Assembly: GCA_035934235.1 (NCBI GenBank)
Contig: DASYYB010000016.1
Coordinates: 7,387-71,386, forward strand
Direction: 5' to 3'
Source: REEB95 sp035934235
Lineage (GTDB): Bacteria > Pseudomonadota > Alphaproteobacteria > ATCC43930 > CGMCC-115725
Length of the DNA: 64,000 bases
Of this stretch, positions 31,056 to 39,755 are shown one piece after another. The notes under the pieces were generated by a model. It was not told where the DNA came from. It worked only from the letters and a program-made list of their open reading frames with translations, and did no database searches. Numbering within the stretch: position 1 is the first letter of the stretch; every line of letters starts with the position of its first letter. The translations under genes and the position numbers were made by a program.

Positions 31056-34000
31056 ATGCGTATCGACCGTCGATTCACCACGGCCGGCCAAGACCCGTAT
31101 CAAGGGATCGTCTTCAAGTCAGCCATCAGTGAAATCCGCAACCCCGACGGGTCGCGGGTTTTTTATTTGCCGGACATCGAGGTGCCAGCCGATTGGAGCC
31201 AGGTCGCCTGCGACATCCTTGCGCAAAAGTATTTCCGCAAGGCGGGCGTGCCGAGCCGGCTGACGGCCGCCGAGGAATCCGATGTTCCCGCCTGGCTGTG
31301 GCGCATGGTGCCCGACACCAAAGCGCTCGAGAAGCTGCCGAGCGCCGAGCGCAGCGACGGCGAGCGCAGCGCCAAGCAGGTGTTCCACCGCTTGGCCGGC
31401 ACCTGGACCTATTGGGGCTGGAAGGGCGGTTATTTCGACAGCGAAGCCGACGCCCGCACCTACTACGACGAGATGTGCTTCATGCTGTGCCGCCAGATGG
31501 CGGCACCCAATTCGCCGCAATGGTTCAACACCGGCCTGCATTGGGCTTATGGCATCGACGGACCGGCGCAAGGCCACTACTACGTCGACTATAAGACCGG
31601 CGAGCTGACCGCGTCGAAAAGCGCTTACGCGCATCCGCAGCCGCACGCCTGCTTCATCCAGTCGGTCGCCGACGATCTCGTCAACGAAGGCGGGATCATG
31701 GATCTGTGGGTGCGCGAGGCTCGGCTGTTCAAATACGGCTCCGGCACTGGCTCGAATTTCTCCAAGCTGCGCGGCGATGGCGAACGCCTGTCGGGCGGTG
31801 GCCGCTCGTCCGGCCTGATGAGCTTCCTCAAGATCGGCGATCGTGCCGCGGGCGCGATCAAGTCGGGCGGCACGACGCGACGCGCCGCCAAGATGGTGAC
31901 TGTCGACATCGACCATCCCGACATCGAGGCCTATATCGACTGGAAGGTCATCGAGGAACAGAAAGTCGCCGCCCTGGTCGCCGGCTCGAAGCTGGCGCAG
32001 AAGCACCTCAATCTCATCATGGTGGCGTGCCACGGCGCTGCAGCCCAGGCGCTCGGCGATGCGCGCTTCGATCCAAACCGCAATCTGGCGCTGCGGCGCG
32101 AGATCAAGGCGGCGCGCAAGGCGATGATTCCGGAGAACTACGTCCAGCGCGTCATCCAATTCGCGCAGCAGGGCTTCGAGACCGTCGATTTCCGCACCTA
32201 CGACACCGATTGGGACAGCGAGGCCTATCTCACTGTCGCCGGTCAGAACTCGAACAATTCGGTGCGCGTCACCAACGACTTCCTCGACCGCGTGCTCAAA
32301 GGCGGCACGTGGGAGTTGATTCGTCGCACGGACGGCAAGCTCCACAAGGCGGTCGACGCGCGCGAGTTGTGGGACAAGATCGCCTATGCCGCTTGGGCAA
32401 GCGCCGATCCCGGCCTGCAATACGACACGACGATCAACGAGTGGCACACCTGCCCGGAATCCGGCCGCATCAACGCGTCCAATCCGTGCTCGGAGTACAT
32501 GTTCCTCGACGACACGGCGTGCAACCTCGCGTCGCTCAACCTGATGACGTTCCGCCATGACGGTGGCGCGTTCGACACGCCGGCGTTCGAGCATGCGGTC
32601 CGCTTGTGGACCATCGCGCTCGAGATCTCGGTGCTGATGGCGCAGTTCCCATCGCGCGAGATCGCCAAGCTCAGCTATGAGTTCCGCACGCTCGGCCTCG
32701 GATACGCCAATATCGGCGGTCTGCTGATGGCGTCGGGCCTGTCGTACGATTGCGACGAAGGCCGTGCGCTCTGCGCCGCGATCAGCGCGGTGATGACCGG
32801 CGTCGCCTATGCGACCTCGGCTGAAATGGCCGGCGAACTCGGCCCGTTCCCCGGCTATGCGAAAAACCGCCAGGCGATGCTGCGGGTCATCCGCAACCAC
32901 CGCCGCGCCGCGCATGGCGAGCGCAACGGCTACGAAAGCCTGTCAGTGGCGCCGGTGCCGCTCGACGCGGTCAATTGCCAGGACCGCAACCTCGTCCAGG
33001 CGGCGCGTCAGGCGTGGGATCACGCCTTGCAGCTCGGCGAGTTGCACGGCTTCCGCAACGCGCAGTCCACCGTCATCGCGCCGACCGGCACGATCGGACT
33101 GGTCATGGACTGCGACACCACCGGCATCGAACCGGATTTCGCGCTGGTCAAGTTCAAGAAGCTGGCCGGCGGCGGATATTTCCGCATCATCAACCGCGTG
33201 GTGCCCGAGGCGCTCGCCAAGCTCGGCTATTCGAGCACCGATATCGAAGCGATCACCCTCTATGCCGTCGGTCACGGCACGCTCAAGGATGCGCCGGCGC
33301 TCAATCACGCCACGCTCAAGGCCAAGGGCTTCACCGAAAGCGCCCTCGAGGCGTTGGAAAGCCAATTGGCGACGGCGTTCGACATCAAGTTCGCCTTCAA
33401 CAAGTGGACGCTGGGCGACGAATTCTGCCGCGCGGCGTTCGGCTTCACCGACGCGCAGATGAACGACGTGTCGTTCGACATGCTGGCGAGCTTGGGATTC
33501 AGCAAGGCCGAAATCGAACAGGCCAATACCTATTGCTGCGGCGCCATGACGCTCGAAGGCGCGCCCGGTCTCAAGTCCGAGCACCTCCCGGTGTTCGATT
33601 GCGCCAACCCGTGCGGCCGCATCGGCAAGCGGTCGCTGTCAGCCGAGAGCCACATCCGGATGATGGCGGCAGCGCAGCCGTTCATCTCGGGCGCGATCTC
33701 GAAGACGATCAACATGCCGAGCCAGGCATCGGTTGAGCAATGCAAGGACGCCTACATGCTGTCCTGGAAGCTTGGCCTCAAGGCAAACGCGCTGTACCGC
33801 GACGGCTCCAAGCTGTCGCAGCCGCTGCAATCCGCCCTGATCGACGACGATACGGACGAGGATGCGGTCGCCGAGCTGATCGAAAAGGCGCCGGCGGAGC
33901 GCGTTCCAGTGGTCGCCGAGCGCATCGTCGAACGCGTGATCGAGCGTATCGCGCAAAAGAGCGAGCGCCGTCGCTTGCCGCAACGGCGCAAGGGCTATAC

Positions 34001-34742
34001 CCAAAAAGCCATCGTTGGCGGTCACAAGGTCTACCTGCGCACCGGTGAATACGAGGACGGCAAGCTCGCCGAAGTGTTCATCGACATGCACAAGGAAGGT
34101 TCGGCCTTCCGCTCGCTGATGAACAATTTCGCCATCGCAATCTCGATCGGCCTCCAATACGGCGTGCCCCTCGAGGAATTCGTCGAAGCCTTCACCTTCA
34201 CGCGCTTCGAGCCCGCCGGCATCGTCGAAGGCAACGACACCATCAAGATGGCGACGTCGCTGATCGACTATATCTTCCGCGAACTGGCGATCTCGTATCT
34301 CGGCCGCAACGACTTGGCGCACGTTCAGCCCGCCGACGTCACCCCCGACACAGTCGGCAAAGGCGCGGCGGAATCGAACCTGCCTGAGGAACCGAAGCCG
34401 GACATGACGGCGGTGATGCGCCGGGCAGCCGTGGCCGGTTTCGTGCGCAACAAACTCACCGTGTTGCAGGGCGGCGCCGCCGTCCAGGGTGGGACGCAGG
34501 CGACAACCGCGAAATCCGGCGCGCTCGAAATGCCTGCCGCCGGCAACGTCGCGGTCGGACACGACATCGCCATGGAGATCGAACCAGTCAAGACAGTCGA
34601 CGTCCGCTTGGAGCAGATCAAGACAGCACGAATGAAGGGTTACGAGGGCGACAGTTGCGGTGAATGCGGCAACTTCACCCTCGTCCGTAACGGGACCTGC
34701 CTCAAATGCGATACCTGCGGCAGCACCAGCGGCTGTAGCTGA
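31056..34742 (+). CDS. nrdJ: Adenosylcobalamin-dependent ribonucleoside-diphosphate reductase (class II)
   Basis: A 1228-residue class II ribonucleotide reductase that makes deoxyribonucleotides using adenosylcobalamin, with or without oxygen. Motifs: QPHACFIQSVADDL, NPCSEYMFLDDTACNLASLN with active-site Asn, Cys and Glu, NSNNSVRVTNDFL, and QSTVIAPTGTIGLVMDCDTTG. The C-terminal part includes a helical KAERVPVVAERI-like linker, and the tail CGECGNFTLVRNGTCLKCDTC carries the redox-active/zinc-like Cys set. Its length matches rhizobial NrdJ. It is alone in its unit, preceded by the NrdR-like sites and followed by a terminator at 34802-34836. Confidence 0.97.
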   Translation: MRIDRRFTTAGQDPYQGIVFKSAISEIRNPDGSRVFYLPDIEVPADWSQVACDILAQKYFRKAGVPSRLTAAEESDVPAWLWRMVPDTKALEKLPSAERSDGERSAKQVFHRLAGTWTYWGWKGGYFDSEADARTYYDEMCFMLCRQMAAPNSPQWFNTGLHWAYGIDGPAQGHYYVDYKTGELTASKSAYAHPQPHACFIQSVADDLVNEGGIMDLWVREARLFKYGSGTGSNFSKLRGDGERLSGGGRSSGLMSFLKIGDRAAGAIKSGGTTRRAAKMVTVDIDHPDIEAYIDWKVIEEQKVAALVAGSKLAQKHLNLIMVACHGAAAQALGDARFDPNRNLALRREIKAARKAMIPENYVQRVIQFAQQGFETVDFRTYDTDWDSEAYLTVAGQNSNNSVRVTNDFLDRVLKGGTWELIRRTDGKLHKAVDARELWDKIAYAAWASADPGLQYDTTINEWHTCPESGRINASNPCSEYMFLDDTACNLASLNLMTFRHDGGAFDTPAFEHAVRLWTIALEISVLMAQFPSREIAKLSYEFRTLGLGYANIGGLLMASGLSYDCDEGRALCAAISAVMTGVAYATSAEMAGELGPFPGYAKNRQAMLRVIRNHRRAAHGERNGYESLSVAPVPLDAVNCQDRNLVQAARQAWDHALQLGELHGFRNAQSTVIAPTGTIGLVMDCDTTGIEPDFALVKFKKLAGGGYFRIINRVVPEALAKLGYSSTDIEAITLYAVGHGTLKDAPALNHATLKAKGFTESALEALESQLATAFDIKFAFNKWTLGDEFCRAAFGFTDAQMNDVSFDMLASLGFSKAEIEQANTYCCGAMTLEGAPGLKSEHLPVFDCANPCGRIGKRSLSAESHIRMMAAAQPFISGAISKTINMPSQASVEQCKDAYMLSWKLGLKANALYRDGSKLSQPLQSALIDDDTDEDAVAELIEKAPAERVPVVAERIVERVIERIAQKSERRRLPQRRKGYTQKAIVGGHKVYLRTGEYEDGKLAEVFIDMHKEGSAFRSLMNNFAIAISIGLQYGVPLEEFVEAFTFTRFEPAGIVEGNDTIKMATSLIDYIFRELAISYLGRNDLAHVQPADVTPDTVGKGAAESNLPEEPKPDMTAVMRRAAVAGFVRNKLTVLQGGAAVQGGTQATTAKSGALEMPAAGNVAVGHDIAMEIEPVKTVDVRLEQIKTARMKGYEGDSCGECGNFTLVRNGTCLKCDTCGSTSGCS

Positions 34743-34801
34743 TCGCAACGCGGCTCTCCGGCTACAGCCTCCCGGCCGGCACCGTGACTGAGGCAGAAAT
34801 T

Positions 34802-34836
34802 GGGGGGCGCGGTTCGCGCCGCGTCCCCCTCTTTTT
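34802..34836 (+). terminator. Rho-independent terminator of nrdJ
   Basis: GC-rich stem formed by GGGGGGCGCGG and CCGCGTCCCCC around a TTCGCG loop, followed by TCTTTTT. It sits 59 bases after the nrdJ stop and 12 bases before the thioesterase ATG, which therefore needs its own promoter or readthrough. Confidence 0.85.
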
Positions 34837-34848
34837 CGAGACACCGCG

Positions 34849-35283
34849 ATGCTCGTCAATCGCCGCGACCTGCGCATCGAATGGGCGCAATGCGACCCTG
34901 CCGGGATCGTCTTCTATCCGCAATATTTCATCATCTTCGACACCAGCACTGGCCAGCTGTTCGAGCGCATCGGCCTATCGGCGTCCGCGATCCGCGCCAA
35001 ATACCGCATCGTCGGCTTTCCGCTGGTCGAATGCGGCGCCAAATTCATGCTGCCCTGCCATTTCGACGATGCCATCACCGTCGAAAGTGGGATCAGTCAG
35101 TGGGGCCGCACCAGCTTCACGGTCCAGCATCGGGTCCTGAAAGCCGGCAAGGTCGCGGTCGAGGCCTTCGAGAAGCGCATTTGGGCCGGCCGACATGCCG
35201 ATGGCGGCATCAAGCCCGAACCGGTGCCCGCCGAGGTCAAAGCCAGCCTGTCCGACGCCAGCGGCGGCACCCGGCTCGGCTAA
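34849..35283 (+). CDS. Acyl-CoA thioesterase (4HBT hotdog family)
   Basis: A 144-residue hotdog-fold thioesterase. The signature EWAQCDPAGIVFYPQYF carries the Asp of the 4-hydroxybenzoyl-CoA thioesterase active site. FDTSTGQLFERIG and TSFTVQHRVL follow. It hydrolyses an acyl- or aryl-CoA; the substrate is unassigned. ATG 34849 lies just after the nrdJ terminator. A terminator follows at 35383. Confidence 0.88.
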   Translation: MLVNRRDLRIEWAQCDPAGIVFYPQYFIIFDTSTGQLFERIGLSASAIRAKYRIVGFPLVECGAKFMLPCHFDDAITVESGISQWGRTSFTVQHRVLKAGKVAVEAFEKRIWAGRHADGGIKPEPVPAEVKASLSDASGGTRLG

Positions 35284-35382
35284 GAAAGAAATCGCCGTCG
35301 CCCGCGGGGATATCTTGCGGTCAGCGGCCTATCACCTTGTGCCCTCGCCCCCATTTACGGCGAGGAGCCACGCGCAGTTGAC

Positions 35383-35418
35383 TGCCGGCCATCCCTCCCC
35401 GATGGCCGGCATTTTTTT
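35383..35418 (+). terminator. Rho-independent terminator after thioesterase
   Basis: TGCCGGCCAT and ATGGCCGGCA pair around a 9-base loop, followed by seven T. It is 99 bases past the thioesterase stop and 65 bases before the RidA gene. Confidence 0.9.
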
Positions 35419-35483
35419 GACCTACGGCTGGGCAAAGCGCACGGTCCGGCCGATAATCCTCGGAAACCGGACCGGGAGCGATC

Positions 35484-35948
35484 ATGGCAGGGCGAGTCGA
35501 AGCGCGACTGAAACAACTAAAATTGGAGCTCCCCGACACGGCGGCGCCGTTGGCGAATTACGTACCGTTCGTCCGCGCCGGCGAACTGCTGTTCGTTTCC
35601 GGCCAGGTCTGCCAGTGGAACGGCGAGCGCCGGTTCGTCGGCAAGCTCGGCGCCGGTATTTCGCTCGAAGATGGGCAGCAGGCAGCGCGCCTGTGCGGCC
35701 TCAACCTGCTGGCGCAGGCGCGCACCGCTGCCGGCGACCTCGACCGGATCCGCCGCTGCGTGCGGATCAACGGCTTCGTCAACAGCACGCCGGACTTCGT
35801 GCAGCAGCCCCAGGTCATCAACGGCTGTTCCGATCTGTTCGTCGAGGTGTTGGGCGATGCCGGCCGCCATTCGCGCGTCGCGGTTAGCGTGGCGTCGTTG
35901 CCCGGCGGCGTCGCGGTCGAGATCGACGCGGTCTTCGAGGTCGGCTGA
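35484..35948 (+). CDS. RidA-family (YjgF/YER057c/UK114) protein
   Basis: A 154-residue RidA-family protein: YVPFVRAGELLFVSGQVCQW, LCGLNLLAQARTAAGDLDRIRRCVRINGF and GRHSRVAVSVASLPGGVAVEIDAVFE. RidA hydrolyses reactive enamine/imine intermediates such as 2-aminoacrylate. Members of this longer subfamily may lack the catalytic Arg-based activity, so the enzyme role is tentative. The stop overlaps the next gene's ATG by one base. Confidence 0.9.
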   Translation: MAGRVEARLKQLKLELPDTAAPLANYVPFVRAGELLFVSGQVCQWNGERRFVGKLGAGISLEDGQQAARLCGLNLLAQARTAAGDLDRIRRCVRINGFVNSTPDFVQQPQVINGCSDLFVEVLGDAGRHSRVAVSVASLPGGVAVEIDAVFEVG

Positions 35949-37108
35949 TGGACGGCACCGATCGGCTGACGCTGCGCGTCGTCGATCGCCTGGCGAAAGT
36001 GCCGGCCGCCGCTTGGGATGCGTGCGCCGGCGATCATCCGTTCGTCGTGCACGCCTTCCTCCAGGCGCTTGAGGAATCGGGTTCGGTCACCGGCGACACC
36101 GGCTGGCTGCCGCAGCATCTGTTGCTCGAGGACACCGACGGAAAGTTGATCGGCGCCGCGCCGCTCTACGTCAAAAGCCATTCCTACGGCGAGTACGTGT
36201 TCGATCACGGCTGGGCGGAAGCCTATGAACGCGCCGGCGGCCGCTATTACCCAAAATTGCAGGTCGCGGTGCCGTTCACACCGGTGCCGGGACCGCGGCT
36301 GCTGATACGGCCCGGAGCCGGCAACGATGCAACGCGTCTATTGATTGCCGGCCTGCTCGAAGTGGCAAAACGGACGGACGTGTCGTCGTTGCACATCACC
36401 TTCCCGACAAGCGTCGAATGCGACGCGCTCGTCAACGCGGGTTTTCTTCGGCGTGTTGGCCGTCAGTTCCATTGGGAAAATCAAGGCTATCGCAGCTTTG
36501 ACGATTTTCTCGGCGCGCTCAATGCGCGCAAACGCAAACAGATCAAGCGAGAACGGCGTGACGCCAATGCGGCGGTGCGCATCGAGCTGCTCTCCGGCTC
36601 TGATTTAAAGCCACGCCACTGGGATGCGTTCTTCCGGTTCTATACCTCGACCTCGGACCGGAAATGGGGCGCACCCTATTTGACGCGCGAATTCTTTGAC
36701 TTGTTGGGCGAACGCATGGCGGACCGCGTCCTGCTAGTGATGGCGGAGGACGACGGTCGCTACGTCGCCGGCGCGCTCAATCTGATCGGAGCCGACACGC
36801 TTTACGGCCGCAACTGGGGCTGCGTCGGCGACTTTCCGTTCCTGCATTTCGAGGCGTGCTATTACCGCGCCATCGATTTCGCAATCACCCACGGCTTGAA
36901 GCGTGTCGAGGCCGGCGCGCAGGGCTCGCACAAAATCCAGCGCGGGTATCTGCCGCAACCGACCTATAGCGCCCATTGGATCCGCGACCCCAGTTTCCGC
37001 CGCGCGGTGGCGGACTTTCTCCGGCGCGAAACCGTGGCGGTCGAGAACGAGATGGACGAGCTGGAACAGGGCCTGTCGCCATTCCGCCGGGAAGGCGATG
37101 GACCCTGA
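35948..37108 (+). CDS. GNAT-fold protein of the DUF482/PF04339 (FemAB-like) family
   Basis: A 386-residue cytoplasmic protein of the peptidoglycan-biosynthesis/recognition-like family. Motifs HPFVVHAFLQALEESGSV, PLYVKSHSYGEYVFDHGWAEAY, GFLRRVGRQFHWENQGYRSF and FEACYYRAIDFAITHGLKRVEAGAQG are diagnostic. It is expected to carry an acyltransferase fold; the substrate is unknown. Coupled by a one-base overlap to the RidA gene and overlaps the glycosylase start by 11 bases. Confidence 0.9.
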   Translation: MDGTDRLTLRVVDRLAKVPAAAWDACAGDHPFVVHAFLQALEESGSVTGDTGWLPQHLLLEDTDGKLIGAAPLYVKSHSYGEYVFDHGWAEAYERAGGRYYPKLQVAVPFTPVPGPRLLIRPGAGNDATRLLIAGLLEVAKRTDVSSLHITFPTSVECDALVNAGFLRRVGRQFHWENQGYRSFDDFLGALNARKRKQIKRERRDANAAVRIELLSGSDLKPRHWDAFFRFYTSTSDRKWGAPYLTREFFDLLGERMADRVLLVMAEDDGRYVAGALNLIGADTLYGRNWGCVGDFPFLHFEACYYRAIDFAITHGLKRVEAGAQGSHKIQRGYLPQPTYSAHWIRDPSFRRAVADFLRRETVAVENEMDELEQGLSPFRREGDGP

Positions 37109-37691
37109 ACTGCACCGCCGGCTGATCGCCATCGCCGGCACCGTGTCGCCGGAATTGCAAGCGCATATCGCCGCCGCGCCGATCTGGTTTCCCGAACGCG
37201 CGGACAAGGGCGTCGCCGCCTTCCTGGCGCGTGCCGTGACCGGCCAGCAGGTTTCTGCGGCCGCGGCGCGCAGCATCTGGGCGCGGGTCGAAACCGCGGC
37301 CGGTGACACGCTCGCCGATTTCCTGTGCGCCACGAACGAAACCGCGCTCAAGCAATGCGGCTTGTCGCGCAACAAGATCAAGGCGCTGTGCCATATCGGC
37401 GCGGCACATGCGGCGGGCTTGCTCGACAGCGCCGAAATCCGCGCGCTCGATCATGCGACTCGCTCGGCACGTTTGACTGAGATCTGGGGGATCGGCCAGT
37501 GGACGTGCGACATGCTGGCGATTTTCTATTGCCGCGAGCTCGATGTCTGGCCGGACGGTGATCTCGCCGTGGTGCGCGGCGTCAGACGCTTCGCGCGGCG
37601 GCGCAAGCCAGAACGCGTGGCGGCACAGTTCGCTCCCTATCGGTCGCTACTCGCGCTCTACATGTGGCGGCTCGCCGGCGCGGCGATGTAG
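37098..37691 (+). CDS. DNA-3-methyladenine glycosylase II-like (AlkA family)
   Basis: A 197-residue HhH-GPD base-excision glycosylase. WGIGQWTCDMLAIFYCRELDVWPDGDLAV (given as the HhH GIGQWT and the catalytic Asp in DVWPDGD) is diagnostic; FLARAVTGQQVSAAAARSIW is the substrate-side helix. It removes alkylated bases. It is shorter than E. coli AlkA because the N-terminal non-catalytic domain is absent. Starts inside the end of the DUF482 gene. Confidence 0.9.
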   Translation: MDPELHRRLIAIAGTVSPELQAHIAAAPIWFPERADKGVAAFLARAVTGQQVSAAAARSIWARVETAAGDTLADFLCATNETALKQCGLSRNKIKALCHIGAAHAAGLLDSAEIRALDHATRSARLTEIWGIGQWTCDMLAIFYCRELDVWPDGDLAVVRGVRRFARRRKPERVAAQFAPYRSLLALYMWRLAGAAM

Positions 37692-37713
37692 ACCGAAACG
37701 AGAAAGGCCGTTC

Positions 37714-37752
37714 GGGGACCAAGATGTTATTCGGCGTACAATTTTGGTCCCC
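37714..37752. repeat. 9-bp inverted repeat GGGGACCAA/TTGGTCCCC
   Basis: Perfect arms at 37714-37722 and 37744-37752 around a 21-base centre, 22 bases after the glycosylase stop. It could terminate the glycosylase operon or mark the left border of the acquired LysR/SDR module. No second copy was found in this window. Confidence 0.4.
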
Positions 37753-37825
37753 TGAGCTGGGGATACTTCCGGAAGGAACGCTCTCACCGCCCGGCCTAAT
37801 CAAGCCCAGAGAGCACTCGGTTGTG

Positions 37826-38191
37826 TCATGATGGTATTGAATCGAGGAACACATAGAGCGTGGCGATCTTGTCGCCGCGAACGATGATTACGTCCAAGCC
37901 GGTGTAATCAGGCTTCTCCCCACGCGGACCAGACCCCCATGCCAGACGGCCGGCGTTATGGAGCGCCTGCGGCTTGCCGTGAGGCGTATACGCAAAGTGA
38001 GGGTGAGACGCACGCAAGTCTCCTGCGAACTTGTCCAATGCGTCGCGCCCGACGATAACGCCGGGAGGCACATAGAGCATGCAGTCATCGGCGTAGAGCT
38101 CCTCGATTGCCGCGCGACGGCGCGCTGGATCGCCTTCACCGAAAACTTCCTGCAGGTTGCGGTTTAGCAATTCATGAATCCTATCCGACAT
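37826..38191 (-). CDS. SnoaL/NTF2-like protein
   Basis: A 121-residue alpha+beta-barrel protein: MSDRIHELLNRNLQEVFGE, LYADDCMLYVPPGVIVGRDALDKF, and DVIIVRGDKIATLYVFLDS. The fold is used by isomerases, cyclases and lyases; the activity is unassigned. ATG 38191 is supported by GGAGA upstream. It is divergent from a LysR gene, and the shared gap carries a 37-base element also found before the SDR gene (40557-40594), so LysR probably controls both. Confidence 0.8.
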   Translation of the reverse strand: MSDRIHELLNRNLQEVFGEGDPARRRAAIEELYADDCMLYVPPGVIVGRDALDKFAGDLRASHPHFAYTPHGKPQALHNAGRLAWGSGPRGEKPDYTGLDVIIVRGDKIATLYVFLDSIPS

Positions 38192-38243
38192 AGCGCATCT
38201 CCGTGTGTCTTTGCGGGCCACGCAAATTTGTGGCGGAGCACGC

Positions 38244-38280
38244 ATTTTCGAAATAGAAATAGATGCAAGCTATCGTTGCA
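38244..38280. promoter_or_regulatory. LysR operator, copy A
   Basis: 37-base element in the NTF2/LysR divergent gap. Its core is the dyad ATAGAT...AGCTAT at 38259-38273. It aligns with copy B at 40557-40594 at 32 of 37 positions with one gap. It lies 53 bases from the NTF2-like start, in the same orientation as copy B relative to the SDR. Confidence 0.7.
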
Positions 38281-38289
38281 GGATTGTCA

Positions 38290-39294
38290 ATGTCAAAACT
38301 GCCTGATTTTGAAGGCCTCGCGATGTTCGCCAAGGTGGCAGAGGAGCGATCATTCGCCGCGGCGTCCAAAGCCATGGGCGTATCGGTCGCTACCGTCTCG
38401 CGGGCCGTCACACGCCTCGAAGAACGGCTTGGAGGGCGTCTGTTCAATCGAACCTCGCGGCGACTTGCGTTGACGGACTACGGCCACGCGTTAGCCGAGC
38501 GGGCCTCTAAGATTTACGCCGAGGCAGAAGAAGCCGAAAACATCGCGCGGGAAGCCTCCAGCCGTCCGCGGGGCTTGGTGAAACTTTCGGCCCCGCTATC
38601 CTTCGGCACGCGCTGGGTCGCGCCACTGCTGCCGGAGTTTTTTCGCCGATATCCCGACATCGCGGTTGATCTTCATCTCACTGATGCGCAGACCGACCTG
38701 ATCGGCGACGGCTTTGACGCTGCGCTGCGCGTCGCAGTGATGGAAGACTCTTCTCTTGTCGCACGACTGATCGTGCCAGTTCGCCGGTTTGTGGTTGCCT
38801 CACCCGCCTACATTGCTCGATATGGCCGTCCACAGCACCCGCATGACCTGGGCGCCCATCGGTGCCTGAGCTATGCCAATAGAGCGAAGCGCGACATCTG
38901 GCGCTTCATTCATCGGAAGACGGGGGAAGAATGCCCGATCACGCCAACCGGGCCTCTGAGAGGAACGAGTGTCGAAGCTCTGTTGCCAACGATACTGGAG
39001 GGGTTGGCGCTCACCGAGCTGCCCGAGTTTGTCGCGACAGAATATTTTCGAGAGAAGCAGCTTGAGTCTATCCTGACCGATTGGCGCCTGCCGGAAGGCG
39101 GATTGTATTTCGTGACACCGACAGCTCGCGCGCGTCCCGCAAAAATCTCCGCCCTGGCCGACTTCTTGATCGCGGAGCTTACCGACGCGCGATGGAGTGC
39201 AGAGGCCGTGATGGGCTGGAAACTGCCAACGCAACAGCAGAGCGAGCGAAGCCGTCCTAGTCGAGGTGTCGGGAGCGCCGGCCGTCGAGGCTAA
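38290..39294 (+). CDS. LysR-family transcriptional regulator
   Basis: A 334-residue LysR regulator. HTH: LAMFAKVAEERSFAAASKAM followed by GVSVATVSRAVTRLEERLG and LFNRTSRRLALTDYG. The effector domain follows from about residue 88. ATG 38290 is preferred; an in-frame ATG at 38263 lies inside the operator and cannot be the normal start. The last 38 bases overlap the DoxX gene tail-to-tail. It is the likely controller of the NTF2, SDR and DoxX genes. Confidence 0.93.
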   Translation: MSKLPDFEGLAMFAKVAEERSFAAASKAMGVSVATVSRAVTRLEERLGGRLFNRTSRRLALTDYGHALAERASKIYAEAEEAENIAREASSRPRGLVKLSAPLSFGTRWVAPLLPEFFRRYPDIAVDLHLTDAQTDLIGDGFDAALRVAVMEDSSLVARLIVPVRRFVVASPAYIARYGRPQHPHDLGAHRCLSYANRAKRDIWRFIHRKTGEECPITPTGPLRGTSVEALLPTILEGLALTELPEFVATEYFREKQLESILTDWRLPEGGLYFVTPTARARPAKISALADFLIAELTDARWSAEAVMGWKLPTQQQSERSRPSRGVGSAGRRG

Positions 39295-39706
39295 TGCGGC
39301 CGCCACCGAAGGCGACCACGTGCAGCAGACCGCCAGCGATCGCGACATTCTTGAAGAAGTGGATGAATTGGTCCTGGTCGCCGAAATTGTGGTGGAAGAA
39401 CACGGCGGTCGCGAGGGTGAACAGGAAGAGAATGCTCGCGACGATCCGGGTGCGGAAGCCGAGCAGAAGCGTGATCCCGCCCACGATCTCAACGAACGCG
39501 GAAAGGGCAAACGCGGCCGAAGGCAGTGGAAGGCCGACTGACTGGATGTAGCCGATCGTCATTGCGGGCGCTGCGAGCTTAGAGAACCCAGAAAGAAGGA
39601 AAAGCACGCTGATCATTGCGCGACCGACGGCGGGAACGACCGTCGTTACGGCGTTGGGAACCTCGGAGGCGACGCTCCTGGATTCGGCATAGGCTTGGGT
39701 GCTCAT
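39257..39706 (-). CDS. DoxX-family membrane protein
   Basis: A 149-residue membrane protein with four TM helices, beginning with AMISVLFLLSGFSKLAAP and including GGITLLLGFRTRIVASILF and TLATAVFFHH. The DoxX family includes subunits of membrane complexes linked to quinone/thiosulfate or redox. The ATG at 39706 has AAGGAC upstream. It follows the SDR by 49 bases, so they are one operon. Its end overlaps lysR by 38 bases. Confidence 0.88.
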   Translation of the reverse strand: MSTQAYAESRSVASEVPNAVTTVVPAVGRAMISVLFLLSGFSKLAAPAMTIGYIQSVGLPLPSAAFALSAFVEIVGGITLLLGFRTRIVASILFLFTLATAVFFHHNFGDQDQFIHFFKNVAIAGGLLHVVAFGGGRISLDGRRSRHLD

Positions 39707-39755
39707 ATCGTGTGTCCTTTGTGATTGATTGCTTGGCGGGTCGACGAGACTCCCG

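Noticed and set aside
30881..31132. Small plus-strand frame before nrdJ
   Set aside because: Runs through the NrdR-like sites and promoter into nrdJ out of phase; no ribosome site or homology pattern.
31119..32915. Minus-strand frame of 598 codons
   Set aside because: Shadow of nrdJ; the plus-strand reading has all class II reductase motifs.
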